A stretch of 64,000 nucleotides of DNA from Urophycis tenuis (Eukaryota > Chordata > Actinopteri > Gadiformes > Phycidae): contig JAXIVH010000024.1 of assembly GCA_036785325.1 (NCBI GenBank), positions 4,592,198-4,656,197 on the forward strand. The letters are read 5' to 3'. The notes under the pieces were generated by a model. It had not been told where the DNA came from and did not search any database. It worked only from the letters and a program-made list of their open reading frames with translations. This document shows positions 23,046 through 40,223 of this stretch, piece by piece. The position numbers were made by a program, and so were the translations under genes. Each line of letters starts with the position of its first letter. Within the stretch, counting starts at the first letter, position 1.

Positions 23046-23152
23046 TAGTGAGGCTATTCGGCCAGAAGAGAGTCACGGTTATGTTTTACTTCTGGAGCCA
23101 GGAGTGTGACCTATAAACAATGAGAGGGGCTCAGAGGAGCGGCGTGGCCATG

Positions 23153-25858
23153 TTATCCCAGGGTCACCTTGACCTTGCGGGCCCCGATGGGCCGGTCGTT
23201 GAGGTCCAGGACGGCCGCACTGGCCTCCTGGTGGTTGTGGAAGGCCACCATGGCCTCCCCGGTGGGCAATCCCTTCTCACTGAGCTGGAGGCAAACAGAG
23301 CCGGGCAGCACCTGATACCCGTAGAAGAAGTCCATGATCTCATCCACGGTCACCGTAAAGGGCATGTTCTGGAGCTTGACGATGGTGGGGCAGCCGGGAC
23401 GCTGGTTGCCTGGGTTTCCGGGAGCCGTTTGGTTCCTCGGACCGTCCGGCCCAAATGTTTGTTGTCCGTTGTTGGCTCCGCCTCCTGGGCGCGCCTGGCT
23501 GTTGGCCCCTGGCTGTTGAAGCCGGCCGGGTGCCCCGGCCGGCTTCCTGTTCCCACCGTCGAAGGGAGCCAGAGCCCTCAGAGCCTCAGGGCCAAGGGTA
23601 TGGCCTCCTGGGGCCCCAGGCCTGAAGCCAGGGGGCTCCAGGATGGGTCCTCCTGGGGCCCCAGGCCTGAAGCCAGGGGGCTCCAGGATGGGTCCTCCTG
23701 GGGCCCCAGGCCTAAAGCCAGGGTGCTCCAAGATGGGTCCTCCGGGCAGGCCGGCCACCAGCGGGGGGGTCATGGCCAGCCCTGCACCCAGGGGGGGCAG
23801 GGGCGGGGGGCCCACCAGCCCGTTACCTGGAGCGGCGAACGGCGAAACGAAGGGGGCACTGCCCAGGTTACCCATGGTGCTCCTCAGGAAGTTAAACTCC
23901 TCCCCACTCATTCCGGCAAAGGGATTGAGGTGGGTCTGGTGTGGGCTGGGCTGGTTCGGTTGCTGGCTTGGTTGCTGGCTCTGCTGGTTCTGGTTTCGCT
24001 GGCCGCGTTTGTTCTGAGGGGGCGGATTCCTCTCGATGTCCTTCATTTGCTCAAAGGTCACCAGGTGGACGAAGGCGTCCCGCCCGTTCAGCTTCTGGCG
24101 GTGGAGCCTCTCGGCCTTGCGGGCGTCGTCCTCCGTCCGCAGCTGGAAGACGGCCTGGCCCAGCCCGTTGCCATGGTTGTCCGTCAGAACCTTCAGACCC
24201 TCTTCATAGATGCCCACCCCGTCCAAGAAGGCGCGCACGTCCTTCTTGGACACGTTGTAGGGGATGTTGGTGATGTGGGCGCAGTTCCGCGGGGACTTGG
24301 AGACCTCGGGGGTCTTACCGTCCCCCGGGACGCCCGAGCGCTTGCGGATGGCGTCGATCTTCTCCAGCATGCCCTTCCTGCTGATGGGGTGCACCTGGAT
24401 GAAGCGGCTGCCCATGTACTGCATGTGGCTGCCCAGGGCCGTCTTGTAGTCCTGCTCCGTCTTGAACTCCAGGAAGCCCTCCCCGGTGGCCCGGCCGTTG
24501 GGGCCGTAGGCGATGTACACGCTGTCCTCCACCAGGGACAGGTTCTTGAAGAACTCTTGGATCTGCCTCTTCTCCGCTTCGTAGGGCAGGCCTTTCAGAT
24601 AGACGCACCACTCCTGCCGGTGCGGAGAGCGAGATCTGGCGCGCTCCCTCCCCGCCGGCACGTTACCGCGGTGATGCTCCGGCGTTTCCTGACTGGGTTT
24701 GATGGCGCTGGCGTTGTTGAGGCTGACCCACTGGCGCTCTGTTGCCGGGGAGATGTCCACGTACCTCTGCCCCATCATGCCCCCCCCTCGCTTCACCACC
24801 TCCATCCCGTCCTGAGGAGAGAAGAACTTCACCATGGCCCGGCCCGTGCCCCGGCCCTGCCCGTCCCTCAGGATACGCACCGCCTCCACCCCCAGCCCGC
24901 GGAACATCTCCCTCACCTCCAGCTCCGTGGCGGTGAAGGGGAGGTTCTGCAGGAGAACATAGAGCTCGTCAGGGCTGGCGAGGAGGCCGCCGCCGCCCGT
25001 CACCACGCCTGCAGCCGCAGCTGCCGCCTTCATGTGGAGGCCCAGGGAGGCCAGGGGGTTCAGGGGGTTCAGGGGGTTGAAGAGCATGGGGTTGGGAGGC
25101 CCCAGAGCCAGGGCGGAGGCCAGACCTCCGGGGGGAGGCAGGGAGGGGTTGAAGGGAGGCAGGGAGGACATGTGGGGGAGGTGGGACATGTGGGGGAGAG
25201 GGGAGACTGTGGGCACAGGGGGGAGGGCTGAAGATGGGGGTGGGCCGGGCATGGAGGGGAGTGCAGGGAGTGGGGGGATAGGGGGTGGTCCTCCGGTGAT
25301 GCTGGGGGCGGAGCTATAGCTGTTGGTGAAACTGGGGGGTAAACTGGGATGGCTGGGGGGTAAACTGGCATGGCTGGGAGGTAAACTGGGATGGCTGGCC
25401 GACACCTTGTTACTATGCTGCTCCTGGAGGGAGCTGGCCGTAGTCACAGAGGGCTGGGCGTTGCCAAACCCCTGGTTACCGTGGCTACCACTCCTCCCCA
25501 CGATAGCCGATTGAGACGTAGCAATGGCCGCCCCCTGCCGAGCGGCAGCCACAGCGGCGGGGGCCTCGGAGGCGGCCGCGCCCGTCTCGAACCTGCGCCT
25601 GCTGAGCTCAATCATGTTCTGCATCTCCGTCTTGCTGCTTAGCAACAAGGACACCTTGGAGCCCTTGATGGCTCCACCCGTGCGCATCATCCCCAGACGG
25701 GCATCTTCATCGGTGGCAAACACGATGAAGGCCTCGCCGTGCTCCCCGCCTACAATGTGCACGCCGCCGTCAGGGATGGTGAGACCAGAGAAGAAGTGTC
25801 TGATGTCCATGGTTCCAGCCACTATGGGCAGACCCTGCAGCCTGATCACAACAGCCAT
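23153..25858 (-). CDS. rbm12: RNA-binding protein 12 (SWAN), complete single coding exon
   Basis: Nuclear hnRNP F/H-like RNA-binding protein, 901 codons (human about 932). The coding region is one exon. An acceptor CTCTCTCCACAG lies before 25898, 40 nt upstream of the ATG, as expected for a gene with a spliced 5' leader. Domains: RRM1 at residues 4-78 (VVIRLQGLPIVAGTMDIRHF), a Pro/Ser/Leu-rich segment (about 150-275), RRM2 about 297-372 (ELYVLLQNLPFTATELEVRE), RRM3 about 416-500 (WCVYLKGLPYEAEKRQIQEF), RRM4 about 526-605, a Gln/Asn-rich stretch, a Gly/Pro-rich stretch, and RRM5 at 823-901 (VKLQNMPFTVTVDEIMDFFY). GFRPGAPGGPILE repeats about four times near residues 705-760. Its place between cpne1 and nfs1 supports the call. 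A long antisense open frame (23120-25231) is a shadow of the GC-rich codons. Confidence 0.97.
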   Translation of the reverse strand: MAVVIRLQGLPIVAGTMDIRHFFSGLTIPDGGVHIVGGEHGEAFIVFATDEDARLGMMRTGGAIKGSKVSLLLSSKTEMQNMIELSRRRFETGAAASEAPAAVAAARQGAAIATSQSAIVGRSGSHGNQGFGNAQPSVTTASSLQEQHSNKVSASHPSLPPSHASLPPSHPSLPPSFTNSYSSAPSITGGPPPIPPLPALPSMPGPPPSSALPPVPTVSPLPHMSHLPHMSSLPPFNPSLPPPGGLASALALGPPNPMLFNPLNPLNPLASLGLHMKAAAAAAGVVTGGGGLLASPDELYVLLQNLPFTATELEVREMFRGLGVEAVRILRDGQGRGTGRAMVKFFSPQDGMEVVKRGGGMMGQRYVDISPATERQWVSLNNASAIKPSQETPEHHRGNVPAGRERARSRSPHRQEWCVYLKGLPYEAEKRQIQEFFKNLSLVEDSVYIAYGPNGRATGEGFLEFKTEQDYKTALGSHMQYMGSRFIQVHPISRKGMLEKIDAIRKRSGVPGDGKTPEVSKSPRNCAHITNIPYNVSKKDVRAFLDGVGIYEEGLKVLTDNHGNGLGQAVFQLRTEDDARKAERLHRQKLNGRDAFVHLVTFEQMKDIERNPPPQNKRGQRNQNQQSQQPSQQPNQPSPHQTHLNPFAGMSGEEFNFLRSTMGNLGSAPFVSPFAAPGNGLVGPPPLPPLGAGLAMTPPLVAGLPGGPILEHPGFRPGAPGGPILEPPGFRPGAPGGPILEPPGFRPGAPGGHTLGPEALRALAPFDGGNRKPAGAPGRLQQPGANSQARPGGGANNGQQTFGPDGPRNQTAPGNPGNQRPGCPTIVKLQNMPFTVTVDEIMDFFYGYQVLPGSVCLQLSEKGLPTGEAMVAFHNHQEASAAVLDLNDRPIGARKVKVTLG
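23585..23740 (-). repeat. rbm12: In-frame 45-bp coding repeat in rbm12
   Basis: About 3.5 tandem copies of a 45-bp unit encoding GPILEPPGFRPGAPG, followed by a diverged copy (GGHTLGPEALR). Copy number may vary without a frameshift. Confidence 0.85.
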
Positions 25859-28800
25859 ACCCAGGCTGCCACAGGCCCACTGCCAACTGGCTAACTACCT
25901 GTGGAGAGAGGTACAGGAACCATCAGAGCCAGCAGGGGGACACGTAGAGACAAGATGGAGGACTGGGAGGAGGAGTGAGAAGAAATGGAGGAGGAGGAGG
26001 AGGAGAGAAGATATGGGGAGAGGAGGATGACGAAGAGGAGAGAAGAGATGGAGGACTGGGAGGAAGGAGAAAAGATAAACACCTTTTGTTGCAGCATCTC
26101 ACACATCACAAGTCACACCATCTTTATTCCACAGCTGATGCTAAAGTTCTGATCATACTACTGTCTGCATGTTGCTTACCATCCCTCAGTCTATAGCACG
26201 TATATTCACTGTGAACACAGTACATCCATCATCAACTTTATATATATATATTATACAAATACTATGTTTAGTAGCATCAGTCTAGTACCATGTATTAATA
26301 TTTAATGCAAGGGTACACATTTTACCTTTTGTTTACTTTAAATAACTCGGATTTCGACACTCCACTCTGTCAGGCATCAGATACTAACTAGTGTGATAAC
26401 AAAAACTCCCTCTTCAACAAAAGACTAAAAAAAATAGTTCGACAACAACAATAAAAACACCACAATTGGACAAAACAGTGTTAACCTCATTTCCCTCTCT
26501 TCATGGCACCATTTCAACAAATGAACATGATCAAACTTGATATCACAACAGCTTCCCGACCACAGAGACAGGTCCAGTTATCATCAAAGGTGTTCACGTC
26601 CACGTGAACTGAAGATGTGCATTCTGCCTCCCTCTTCTCAATAGGACAAATGAGTCAGAAAGATGTGTTACAGTGTTGGCTCACAATGTGGCAGAGTAAC
26701 ATAGAGAATCGTAGTTTCGGCTTACAAACTGGGCAAGGGGTTGACTTTCTGGGGTAGTTTGCAGATCCAAACACTAACTCCCACAATCACCAACTAAATA
26801 TAAGAATGAATACACCACCCTAATTACTTGTTCCACTTGAAACATGTTACATTATTGGGCAAGATGCACCGTGAACATCACAATCTTGTGCTCACTGACT
26901 GAAACAACCAATCCACGAATTGCCTGCAGACAGATGTCCAACCCGCCCAGGACACCAACCTACAGCTCATCATCTACCCTTGAACAAGAGCCCACGAGGC
27001 TGAGCAGTGAGGAGGCAACAGAAACATCATGAACTCTAGGACAGAAACCAGCAGCTTTAAAACATCATGAACCAGAGGACAGAACCAGCAGCTTTAAAAT
27101 ATCATGAACCCTGAGACACAAACCAGCAGCTTTAAAACATCATGAACCAAGAGACACAAACCAGCAACTTTAACAGCAAAACATCATGAACCAAGAAACA
27201 AAACCAGCGGCTTTAAAACATCATGAACCAAGAGACACAAACCAGCAACTTTAACAGCAAAACATTGTGAAGCCTGAGACAAAACCAGCGGCTTTAGAGC
27301 AACATGGGCCAAGAGACAGAAACCAGCAACTCCAACAGCAAAACATCATGAACCCGGAGACAAAAAGCAGTGGATTTGGAACACCATGAACCTCGAGACA
27401 AATACCAGGGACTTTAAAACGTGATGAACCCAGAGATAAAAACTAGGGGCTTTGGAACATGAACCAGAGGCCAGGGACTCAACGTTATGAACCCTGAGAC
27501 ACAAACCAGCAACCAGACTCCAACAGCCAAACATCCTTAACCCTGGGACACAAACCAGGGACTTTTCAAACATCATGAACTCTGGGACAGAAACCAGTGA
27601 CTTTATATCATCATCAACCCCAAGACAGAAACCAGCGACTTCAATGGCAAAACACCATGAGCCCTGTGACAGAAACCAGGGATCTGAAACATCACAAAGC
27701 CAGAGACAGAAACCAGCGGCTTTAACAGGGGACCCTGGGACTGAAACCAGGGACTTTTCACATCATGAACCCTGGGACTGAAACCAGGGACCTTTACAGC
27801 TCATGAACCCTGGGACTGAAACCAGGGACCTTTACACCTCATGAACCCTGGGACTGAAACCAGGGACCTTTACACATCATGAACCCTGGGACTGAAACCA
27901 GGAACCTTTACACATCATGAACCCTGGGACTGAAACCAGGGACTTTTACACATCATGAACCCTGGGACTGAAACCAGGAACCTTTACACATCATGAACCC
28001 TGGGACTGAAACCAGGGACCTTTACACATCATGAACCCTGGGACTGAAACCAGGGACCTTTACACATCATGAACCCTGGGACAGAAACCAGGGACTTTTC
28101 ACATCATGAACCCTGGGACAGAAACCAGCTGCTTTGAAACATCATAAACCCAGAGACCAAAACCAGTGGTGTTATAACATCACAAAACCAGAGGCAGAAA
28201 CCAGCAACTTTGGAATGTCATGAACCCAGAGACAGAAACCAGCGACGTTGACAGCAAAACACCATGAACCCAGAGAACCTGTACTAAAATGAAGAAAAAC
28301 ATCAACATGCAAACAGAAATCAGCATCTGGAGGACCACTTCCTCTACGGTCAGGGCACCTGGACCCTCATCTCACCTGGAGGGCCTTCAAGTTAACATGA
28401 AAGGAAAGTTAAATTACCTCACTGTTAGCCAATCACGTCCTGGTTAGATGACCACACTTAACCAATCATATACTAGTCTAATTAACACACTATTTACGAA
28501 TTAGGGCAACCGAACAGTTAACCAATCGTATACGAGTCTGATTAACACACAATTCACGAATTAGGACGACCAAACGGTTAACAAATCCTATAATGGTTAG
28601 ATTAACTATTCACCAATTATGACCACCAAACAGTTAACCAATCACATCCCAGCTCCATCAACCTCAGAACTCTTCATCATTCCCTGATACTCACATTACA
28701 AACCAGTCCAAAACCAGTAATAATGGAGAAAATACACGGATCTCCTATTAATTACAATGCACAAAATTTAGGATAGATAGAAGTATGATTCCAGTTTGGG

Positions 28801-28999
28801 ACGTATTACTAATAAAGTAGTGCTGTATATCCTTGTATAACGTGTGTTCACACTATAATGCACACACACGGTAGCTAGCCTGTTAGCCGCCTAGCTGCAG
28901 CGGTTCCTCTCCGCTGTAGTGTAAAAGCGACCGCATGAGAAATGCACGGCAGCAGAGTGTTGGCTTAGCTTAGCTTCAGCTCTCAGTGTGCTCACCCTC
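25859..28999 (-). other. rbm12: rbm12 5' leader end and leader intron
   Basis: 25859-25898 is the untranslated start of the coding exon. From 25899 upward is intron: a purine-rich patch (25960-26075), otherwise AT-rich sequence without coding potential until the minisatellite at 27 kb. 28300-28900 shows short diverged repeats (TTAACCAATCNTAT, ATTAACACACNATT) and no gene. Confidence 0.5.
27010..28290 (+). repeat. About 38-bp minisatellite, CATGAACCCTGGGACTGAAA CCAGGGACCTTTACACAT
   Basis: A graded array. The centre (about 27730-28130) is nearly uniform, while units on both flanks diverge (CATCATGAACCNAGAGACA, AACCAGCNACTTTAAAA). This looks like an old array re-homogenised in the middle. It lies in the rbm12 leader intron. 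Confidence 0.9.
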
Positions 29000-29170
29000 C
29001 GTGTTTCCTTACCGATAAATGTGAGAGCAAAAGAAATTGTGTTCATGAAACCACCGCGTTCTTCTTTCTCCTCACCGCCTCATCCTCTGCACGAAATGTC
29101 GGCGCAACTCCCGCGATAACTGGAGAGATGACACAAGGCAGAGACCCCGCCCACTCTGTTTCTTACGGAA
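29000..29170 (-). promoter_or_regulatory. rbm12: Candidate rbm12 promoter and leader exon
   Basis: On the minus strand: CTCTGCCTTGTGTC, TCCCGCGATAACTGG, a GC box (ccccgcccac) and an ETS-like site (TTACGGAAGTAA), followed by GC-rich leader with possible donors (GGCG|GTGAGG near 29076; ATCG|GTAAGG near 29012). In human, CPNE1 and RBM12 share 5' exons; whether this promoter also drives cpne1 is unknown. Confidence 0.45.
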
Positions 29171-29525
29171 GTAAATAAGACCACTTTGGTGTTTGTAAAT
29201 AATGGTGACGTGTTTGTGGGCGGGGCTTAGTCTGATTTACATGTTTGTCCCTGGACACACTTGAAATAAGCCTTTTCTCCACTGTGACAAGACATGCTAC
29301 AATGCAACAACCATGTCTCCATCACCCAAAGACCTGACTGAGGAGCACTTTACATTTACTGTCTTTACAGGATGACCTGAGGGTACGAAGGACTTGCCCC
29401 CAGCACAGCACTGCTATGGTTAGCTTTCTGCACCGCAGTAAGCCATGAGTGGCACCTGCAGTGTCAGAGTGTCCAAAGTTTAGCCACGTAACCATATAAA
29501 CGTAATTACTTTACTTTCTATGTCG

Positions 29526-29577
<52 letters not shown>

Positions 29578-29830
29578 CCCTTTATACTCTTGTATGTTGT
29601 ACGTCTCTGCACTTTATAACTGCTCTTTGTATCATAGTACTTAGCCAGAGATGTTGTATACTAGCAATGGCTAACCTATCAATTGGAATGCTTGAAACTT
29701 ACTAACTCTGCTTACTGAATTGACAGCAGAGAAGTGTTTCACCTTCTTCTGACAAATGTATTTCTTGTAAGTCGCTTTGGATTAAAATGTTCGCTAAATG
29801 CCCTACATGTAAAGGTAAATGTAATAAATA
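29526..29830 (+). mobile_element. L2-type LINE 3' end with (AT)n
   Basis: After a 47-bp (TA)n run, 29573-29830 matches the 3' end of the LINE at 38.35-39.18 kb (CTCTTGTATGTTGT; AACTGCTCTTTGTA; ACAGCAGAGAAGTGTTTC; GTAAGTCGCTTTGGAT; GCTAAATGCCCT). It is 5'-truncated and non-coding. Confidence 0.65.
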
Positions 29831-30034
29831 ATGACAGATTCCGTCTCCTTCGCCCAAATGCTGGAGAAGACCTGCTCTCAGACTCGTCCTGACCTCATAA
29901 GATAAACAGATGTGATGGCCATGAGATTGGACCACACCCTGGTGTGGTGGAATAGGAGAACAACCATGCTTTCAAATCATGCTGCGTCTCTGGACTCAAA
30001 CTAAATGTTGAGGTTAGCTCTCTGCTTGATGCCT

Positions 30035-30335
30035 GGTACAGGTTCTGCGAGGTGGACATCGGGCCATATGGCTGGAGCAGTGATGGCGGTGTACTCAGTG
30101 TTCAGGCCTGACCGCAGGACTCAGAACCACCCCACCCCAACATCTCCCAGGTGCAGACCGTCTTCGCCCCGTCTCACGTTCCCGTGGGACACGAGGCCTT
30201 TCCTATGCTGCAGAACCTTGTGAGGCCGGGTCCTGGACGAACCCTACCAGGGGCAGGAGGCCTGGAGCGGGCCTGGGGCATTCACTGGTTGAAAGCCGCT
30301 GAACCAGGGCCAGTGGAGTTGGCGTTCTGCAGCGT
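30035..30335 (+). pseudogene. PIF/Harbinger-type transposase remnant
   Basis: One frame reads WYRFCEVDIGPYGWSSDGGV YSVF; after a frame change, another reads VGHEAFPMLQNLVRPGPGR. These match the DDE_Tnp_4 (Harbinger/HARBI1-like) motifs VDIGxYGRxSDGG and GDEAFPLxxNLxRPxPGR. The Asp expected in GDEAF is His here, and the frames are broken, so it is dead. It lies between the rbm12 promoter and the nfs1 3' UTR. Confidence 0.55.
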
Positions 30336-30784
30336 TTCATGCGGTGGGGTCTGACGGAGGACACTCCCGGCTCCATCAGTGCTGACGGAGCTGCTGAGGG
30401 ACAGATGCCCGTTCTCCACCTGCACAGGGTTTCTCCTCCCCTGCTGGAGCTCTCCTGACCACACGGTTTGAAGCACCAAGTGGCGTAATAGAAACTCTAC
30501 GTCACCCGAGTTGAGCTCACATTCGTAACATTCATTTTGTGCTGAACTCCACCATAATGGCTGAGATGATTTGGTCGTTGCCTAAATGTGAAGCCTCCAG
30601 AACATGTTTCATTTGGTTATCATAATGCACACACAACGGTGATAGTTCCACTGAGAATTAAACACTACTCAGGAACAACTACATCTGCCACGGTTTCAAT
30701 ATTTGTAATGCAATAATAAGCAACTTACCATTCATACATATCATACAAATCATGTTTTCACCAGAAAACCCAAGTAGTCGATAA

Positions 30785-31385
30785 ACTGATTGTGTGCAAT
30801 ATATTTATTGGTCATTTAGCAGTTTGAAAACATTTCAATACACACAATTCATACCATTAAAGATGGTATGTTTCATAAGAAAAGTGTTACTGTGCTAATG
30901 TAAAATTAATCAGTGTTCTGAATAATGGATACAAAAAATCGAATGAATAAGAAGAGAGTCACCATATCCAATACATCTGTTCTGTGAGGCTGGACGACAC
31001 AGCGAGAGAGAGGAGGGGTTTGTGCGTGTTTGTAACAGGAGGGAGGGAAAGGTGAAGGGTGCTGTGAGTGGAGCTCGTGGGATGTAGGGGCGGGGTCTTG
31101 GGATGTATAGTCAGGGCTCAATGGATATATGGGTGGGGATCAAGGGGTGTAGGGGCGGATCTCTGGGGATCAAGGGGCGGGGCTGTATGGATGCAGGGGC
31201 GGGGCTGTATGGATGCAGGGGCGGGGCTCTAGGGATGCAGGGGCGGGGCTCTAGGGATGCAGGGGCGGGGATCCAGGGATGTAGGGGCGGGGATCCAGGG
31301 ATGTAGGGGCGGGGATCCAGGGATGTAGGGGTGGGGGTCCAAGGGCGGGGGGCAGGGCTCCAGGTCCTGGGGGGGGCGGGGGGCT
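30785..31385 (-). other. nfs1: nfs1 3' untranslated region
   Basis: Follows the TAG at 31386-31388. AATAAA appears as TTTATT at 30804-30809. It includes the G-rich array below. Confidence 0.5.
31085..31380 (+). repeat. G-rich array, GGGATGCAGGGGCGGGGCTC-like units
   Basis: About 11 imperfect units of roughly 22-25 bp with GGGGCGGGG cores, in the nfs1 3' UTR. C-rich in the mRNA sense. Confidence 0.85.
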
Positions 31386-37571
<6,186 letters not shown>

Positions 37572-37800
37572 GGTTCTTGAAAATGTCTTCAACGATACCC
37601 GACGGAACCGGGACCGGTTAAATAACGAGGACGTTAATACAGAACAGGGTTTACTGAGCGGCTGAAGATACACCGGTTTGTGTGCATGTAACCCCCAGGA
37701 GTCAAGGAGAGCGAGTGACGCAGGGGAGTTGGAGCTCGCAACCAAGTTATGACACGACCGGAAAGAACGGACCGGAACGGACTTCCGAGCATTTCAAAAT
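37572..37800 (-). promoter_or_regulatory. nfs1: nfs1 promoter region
   Basis: Upstream of the nfs1 ATG the sequence is GC-rich, with clustered ETS-like cores (cgaccggaaag, accggaacg, acttccg) at about 37757-37790. The start site is inferred from position only. Confidence 0.4.
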
Positions 37801-38349
37801 AAAGGCCCTTTGTTATGTTGTTGTGGTTCAGAGCATGAATGTGATGAGTATGTCGTCAAGCGGGTTTGGAAAACATTGCGCCTTTACCTAGCTTGTCAAT
37901 AATAATAATGATAAATAAAATGTTGTTTCAGATAGGCAGACAGTATGTCAGTCTTCATATTTTGTTTTACATTTATTTTATTTGATCTTACTTTTTATGT
38001 TATGTTTATATTCGTCAACATCTTTATTGAAATAGCTGCGTTTACTCACTGCAGGTCACATTAATCACCCTTTTCATGAATCCCCTCAAAGCTAATCTGA
38101 ACGGTTTCTAGATGTTTGCTCGATACATAACTATAAATGTGTGTCAAAAAATGCTCTATGTCCTACCTAAATGTTCTCCATTTAATGTAGTCCTCTCAAA
38201 ATCCTAAATTGAGTCTACAAGCTCTTTCTCCTTAATCATTGCTCTTTTTGGAGTGCAGTAGATTTTAACTGCATGCCAACAAGGTAGATCGTTGTAACTA
38301 TGAGACTATTGGGGCCGATCGTTGTAACTCGTTACACCAAGAGGATATA

Positions 38350-39178
38350 ACCACATTTCTAGAACCCTGGAATGGAACGTGCAGTCTCTAACCAACTCTC
38401 CCCCATACCTCTCAGAAAACGACTTGCTTGATTCCCATCAGTCAGGCTTCAAGACTGCACACTCTACAGAGACAGCTGTCCTGACGGTGACAGAGTCCCT
38501 TTGTGCCACCAAGGCCTCTTTCCCTCTAATCGGTGCTTGTTCTCTTCAACCTGTCTGCAGTGTTCGCCCATGAACTAACAGACCCTAGTCACCGCTCTCA
38601 CTGATCTTGGCATTACTGACTCTTCGCTATCCTGGTTCACATCAGGTCACATGGAATGGCTCCCTGTACAAACCCACTTAGCACTGGAGTCCCTCAAGGC
38701 TCAGTACTAGAACCGCTTCTGTTCTCCCAATATACCAGATCAGATCCCCTGCTCGAGCACTCTGCTCAACTACCTCAGTTGGTCGACTGGTACCTCCATC
38801 ACTAAAAGGAGGAAAAGGTCGGACGGCAAAATCTCAACTCTTCTACATTTTGGCACCGCAGTGGTGGAACGAGCTCCGTGCCAATGTCAGGACTGCAGAG
38901 TCACTCCCTATCTTCCAGAAGAGACTCAAGACTCACTTGTTCATAACATCCATCCTCTACCTAGCCCCCCTAAAAAAAAAACCTTCAAGCTCTTGTATGT
39001 TGTTCATCTTGGCACTTAATAATTGCTCTTTGTAACTTAGCACTTAGCTAATGCTTGAAACTTGTTGTGGTGACTTGCTTACTGTATTAACAGCAATGAA
39101 ATGTTTCCCCTTCTGACATATGTACTTATTCTAAGTCACTTTGGATAAAAGCGTATGCTAGATGCCCTAAATGTAAAT
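38350..39178 (+). mobile_element. Degraded L2-type LINE, RT fragments and 3' end
   Basis: Recognisable pieces are LLDSHQSGFKTAHSTETAV (the RT motif QSGFR..HSTETAL), a frame-shifted GVPQGSVL-like region (TGGAGTCCCTCAAGGCTCAG) and the C-terminal tail APQWWNELRANVRTAESLPI, FQKRLKTHLF. It ends in the L2-like terminus AAGTCACTTTGGATAAAAGC. Frameshifts and stops make it inactive. It lies between nfs1 and rbm39, where ROMO1 would be expected. Confidence 0.75.
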
Positions 39179-39179
39179 A

Positions 39180-39770
39180 CCGCAGTATTATAGTGTTACT
39201 ATATCAGCACGATAAGTATGTAGGTTGAGGGTCAAGGATTGTAGAGTTATCCTGGTTTAGCGTAACATTTTGTTTATAAGCTGTGTTAACGTGAATAACA
39301 TGGCAACAGCAAAGGAGAACAGACCTCGACAAAGTCCTGAACTGACATCACTGAACCAGGTATCCTTCTCCCAGGAGCACCCTGCTCCGCCTGGAAGGAG
39401 AGGTGTTCAAGGGCCCTCGCGTCAATACATCAGGACGGGAACATCAAGTCTTTAGTAAGCACTAGCAGCCATTGACTGTTGTACTCCTTTACTTTAGAAT
39501 GGTGTTGTGAAAATAACAGTACAACTGGCACAGTATCCTCAGCTGTTTTCTCCAACTAGTTAAGAACTAGTTAGTGTGTCAACCCCCTGGGTTTGGTGAT
39601 GTGTGAACCCCGACTGCAACAAGACGGTAGGTGAAGTGCATTGGCCTGTAGCTGCAGCCAGCCCTGGTACAGCAGTCCTCTGGTCTCAGTACTGACCGTA
39701 CTTCTAAGTACTCTTCCTCCTCCTAAAGCTACGGGGATATAAAGTTTAAATATACCAGCTCACAATCGGT
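39180..39770. other. Intergenic, nothing recognised
   Basis: Short open frames only; no conserved motif, no ROMO1-like reading frame. Confidence 0.4.
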
Positions 39771-39774
39771 GTTT

Positions 39775-40223
39775 GTATCTTTTATTATAACACAGACAAA
39801 TTTAAATGAAAATTTAATCAAGAACTTTACAAAAACAAATCTTGATTATAAAACTGTAAATACCAAATGGCTTCAACCAATCACAAACTATTCCATGAGA
39901 TGACTTCCAATCCTGGAGCCTCGTCACGGAGAAGCACAGCCCCCTTGCGTTTGAACGTGAGACCCCTCCCCTTGCGCTGTTTAACTCCAGCTGTCTGTTT
40001 AACCAACCCTTCTGTGTAACCCCGCCCCTCCCAAGCTAGCGTCTGCTCCAGCTAATGGCTCCTTGACATTATAAAAATAGAGAGGACAAATGATTCAGTC
40101 AATTCAACCATAAACCATCCAGAGAACGTCCATCTACACCTAAACCATAACAGGAGAGAAAAACTGGGATCAACGCTCCAGTGTCCAATCAGTGGGTAGA
40201 GGTGAGCTGATTGGCAGCTGAAA
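39775..40223 (-). other. rbm39: rbm39 3' untranslated region
   Basis: Follows the TGA at 40224-40226. AATAAA appears as TTTATT at about 39780-39785. Confidence 0.5.

Noticed and set aside
23120..25231. 703-codon plus-strand frame opposite rbm12
   Set aside because: Exact antisense of the GC-rich rbm12 coding exon with no domain of its own; rbm12 has five RRMs in the other strand.
37572..37745. Longer NFS1 start at 37745
   Set aside because: The open frame extends upstream, but the ATG at 37571 gives a typical mitochondrial presequence and the expected protein length.
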